From the NCBI GenBank assembly GCA_016210825.1, contig JACQTM010000237.1, forward strand, positions 1-8,927: a stretch of 8,927 bases of DNA, given 5' to 3'. Below the pieces are notes generated by a model. It worked only from the letters and a program-made list of their open reading frames with translations. It did not search any database and was not told the origin of the DNA. Of this stretch, positions 8,875 through 8,927 are shown one piece after another (positions within the stretch are counted from its first letter, which is position 1; each line of letters opens with the position of its first letter). The translations under genes were made by a program, and so were the position numbers. The DNA comes from Hyphomicrobiales bacterium. GTDB taxonomy: Bacteria; Pseudomonadota; Alphaproteobacteria; Rhizobiales; Xanthobacteraceae.

Positions 8875-8927
8875 ATGAATTCAGTCGAAATTTATACTAC
8901 GCCCTATTGTCCCTATTGCCGTTGGGC
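8875..8927 (+). CDS. grxC: Glutaredoxin (GrxC-like), N-terminal 17 residues only
   Basis: The gene runs off the window end. The visible start MNSVEIYTTPYCPYCRW has the beta-strand followed by the dithiol active site CPYC (C12 to C15) expected of a glutaredoxin 3, the small glutathione-dependent disulfide reductase of the cytoplasm. An AGGA at 8863-8866 lies eight bases before the ATG. The residue after CPYCR is Trp, where Arg or Lys is more usual in GrxC. The 26-bp gap to comF suggests one transcript. Confidence 0.85.
   Translation, partial: MNSVEIYTTPYCPYCRW

Overview
This window looks like a housekeeping segment of an alphaproteobacterial chromosome, most likely from the Hyphomicrobiales near the Bradyrhizobium/Rhodopseudomonas/Xanthobacteraceae relatives. 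Three things suggest this. The SecA carries a lineage-type insert of about 24 residues in the second half of its motor. The gene set (secA, parvulin isomerase, argJ, mutT, an NDUFAF5-type methyltransferase, comF, grxC) is of a kind I associate with this order. An intergenic palindromic element with CGTCATTC-type ends resembles repeats that I recall as common in those genomes. The assignment rests on memory and pattern, not on a search.

Layout. Positions 2-763 (+) hold the C-terminal tail of an unidentified Pro/Ala/Gln-rich protein that begins before the window. Facing it is secA (846-3644, -), with a strong intrinsic terminator for secA in the 82 bp between the two stops. A 434-bp non-coding stretch (3645-4078) separates secA from a divergent + strand group: an exported parvulin-type prolyl isomerase (4079-5005), a 141-bp palindromic repeat (5016-5156), argJ (5166-6407), a mutT-type Nudix hydrolase (6476-6880) and a very small Flp-type pilin (6909-7091). 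An NDUFAF5/BioC-like methyltransferase-fold gene (7103-7993, -) converges on the pilin with an 11-bp gap. It is divergent from comF (8051-8848, +), which is followed 26 bp later by the start of a glutaredoxin gene (8875 to the window end).

How the genes relate. SecA drives preproteins through SecYEG, and the adjacent parvulin has a signal peptide and would act on exported proteins, so the divergent pair shares an export/folding theme. ArgJ (arginine synthesis), MutT (nucleotide-pool or other Nudix cleanup), the NDUFAF5-like protein (probable complex I assembly), ComF (phosphoribosyltransferase fold) and glutaredoxin are general maintenance functions with no obvious shared pathway. The Flp pilin stands alone: no tad/cpa assembly genes are visible here.

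I found no tRNA, rRNA, CRISPR, insertion sequence, phage or defence system, and nothing that I would call a new biological system. The items most worth a second look are the palindromic repeat abutting the argJ ribosome-binding site, the orphan pilin, the degenerate SAM motif in the methyltransferase-like protein, and an inverted repeat in the secA leader.
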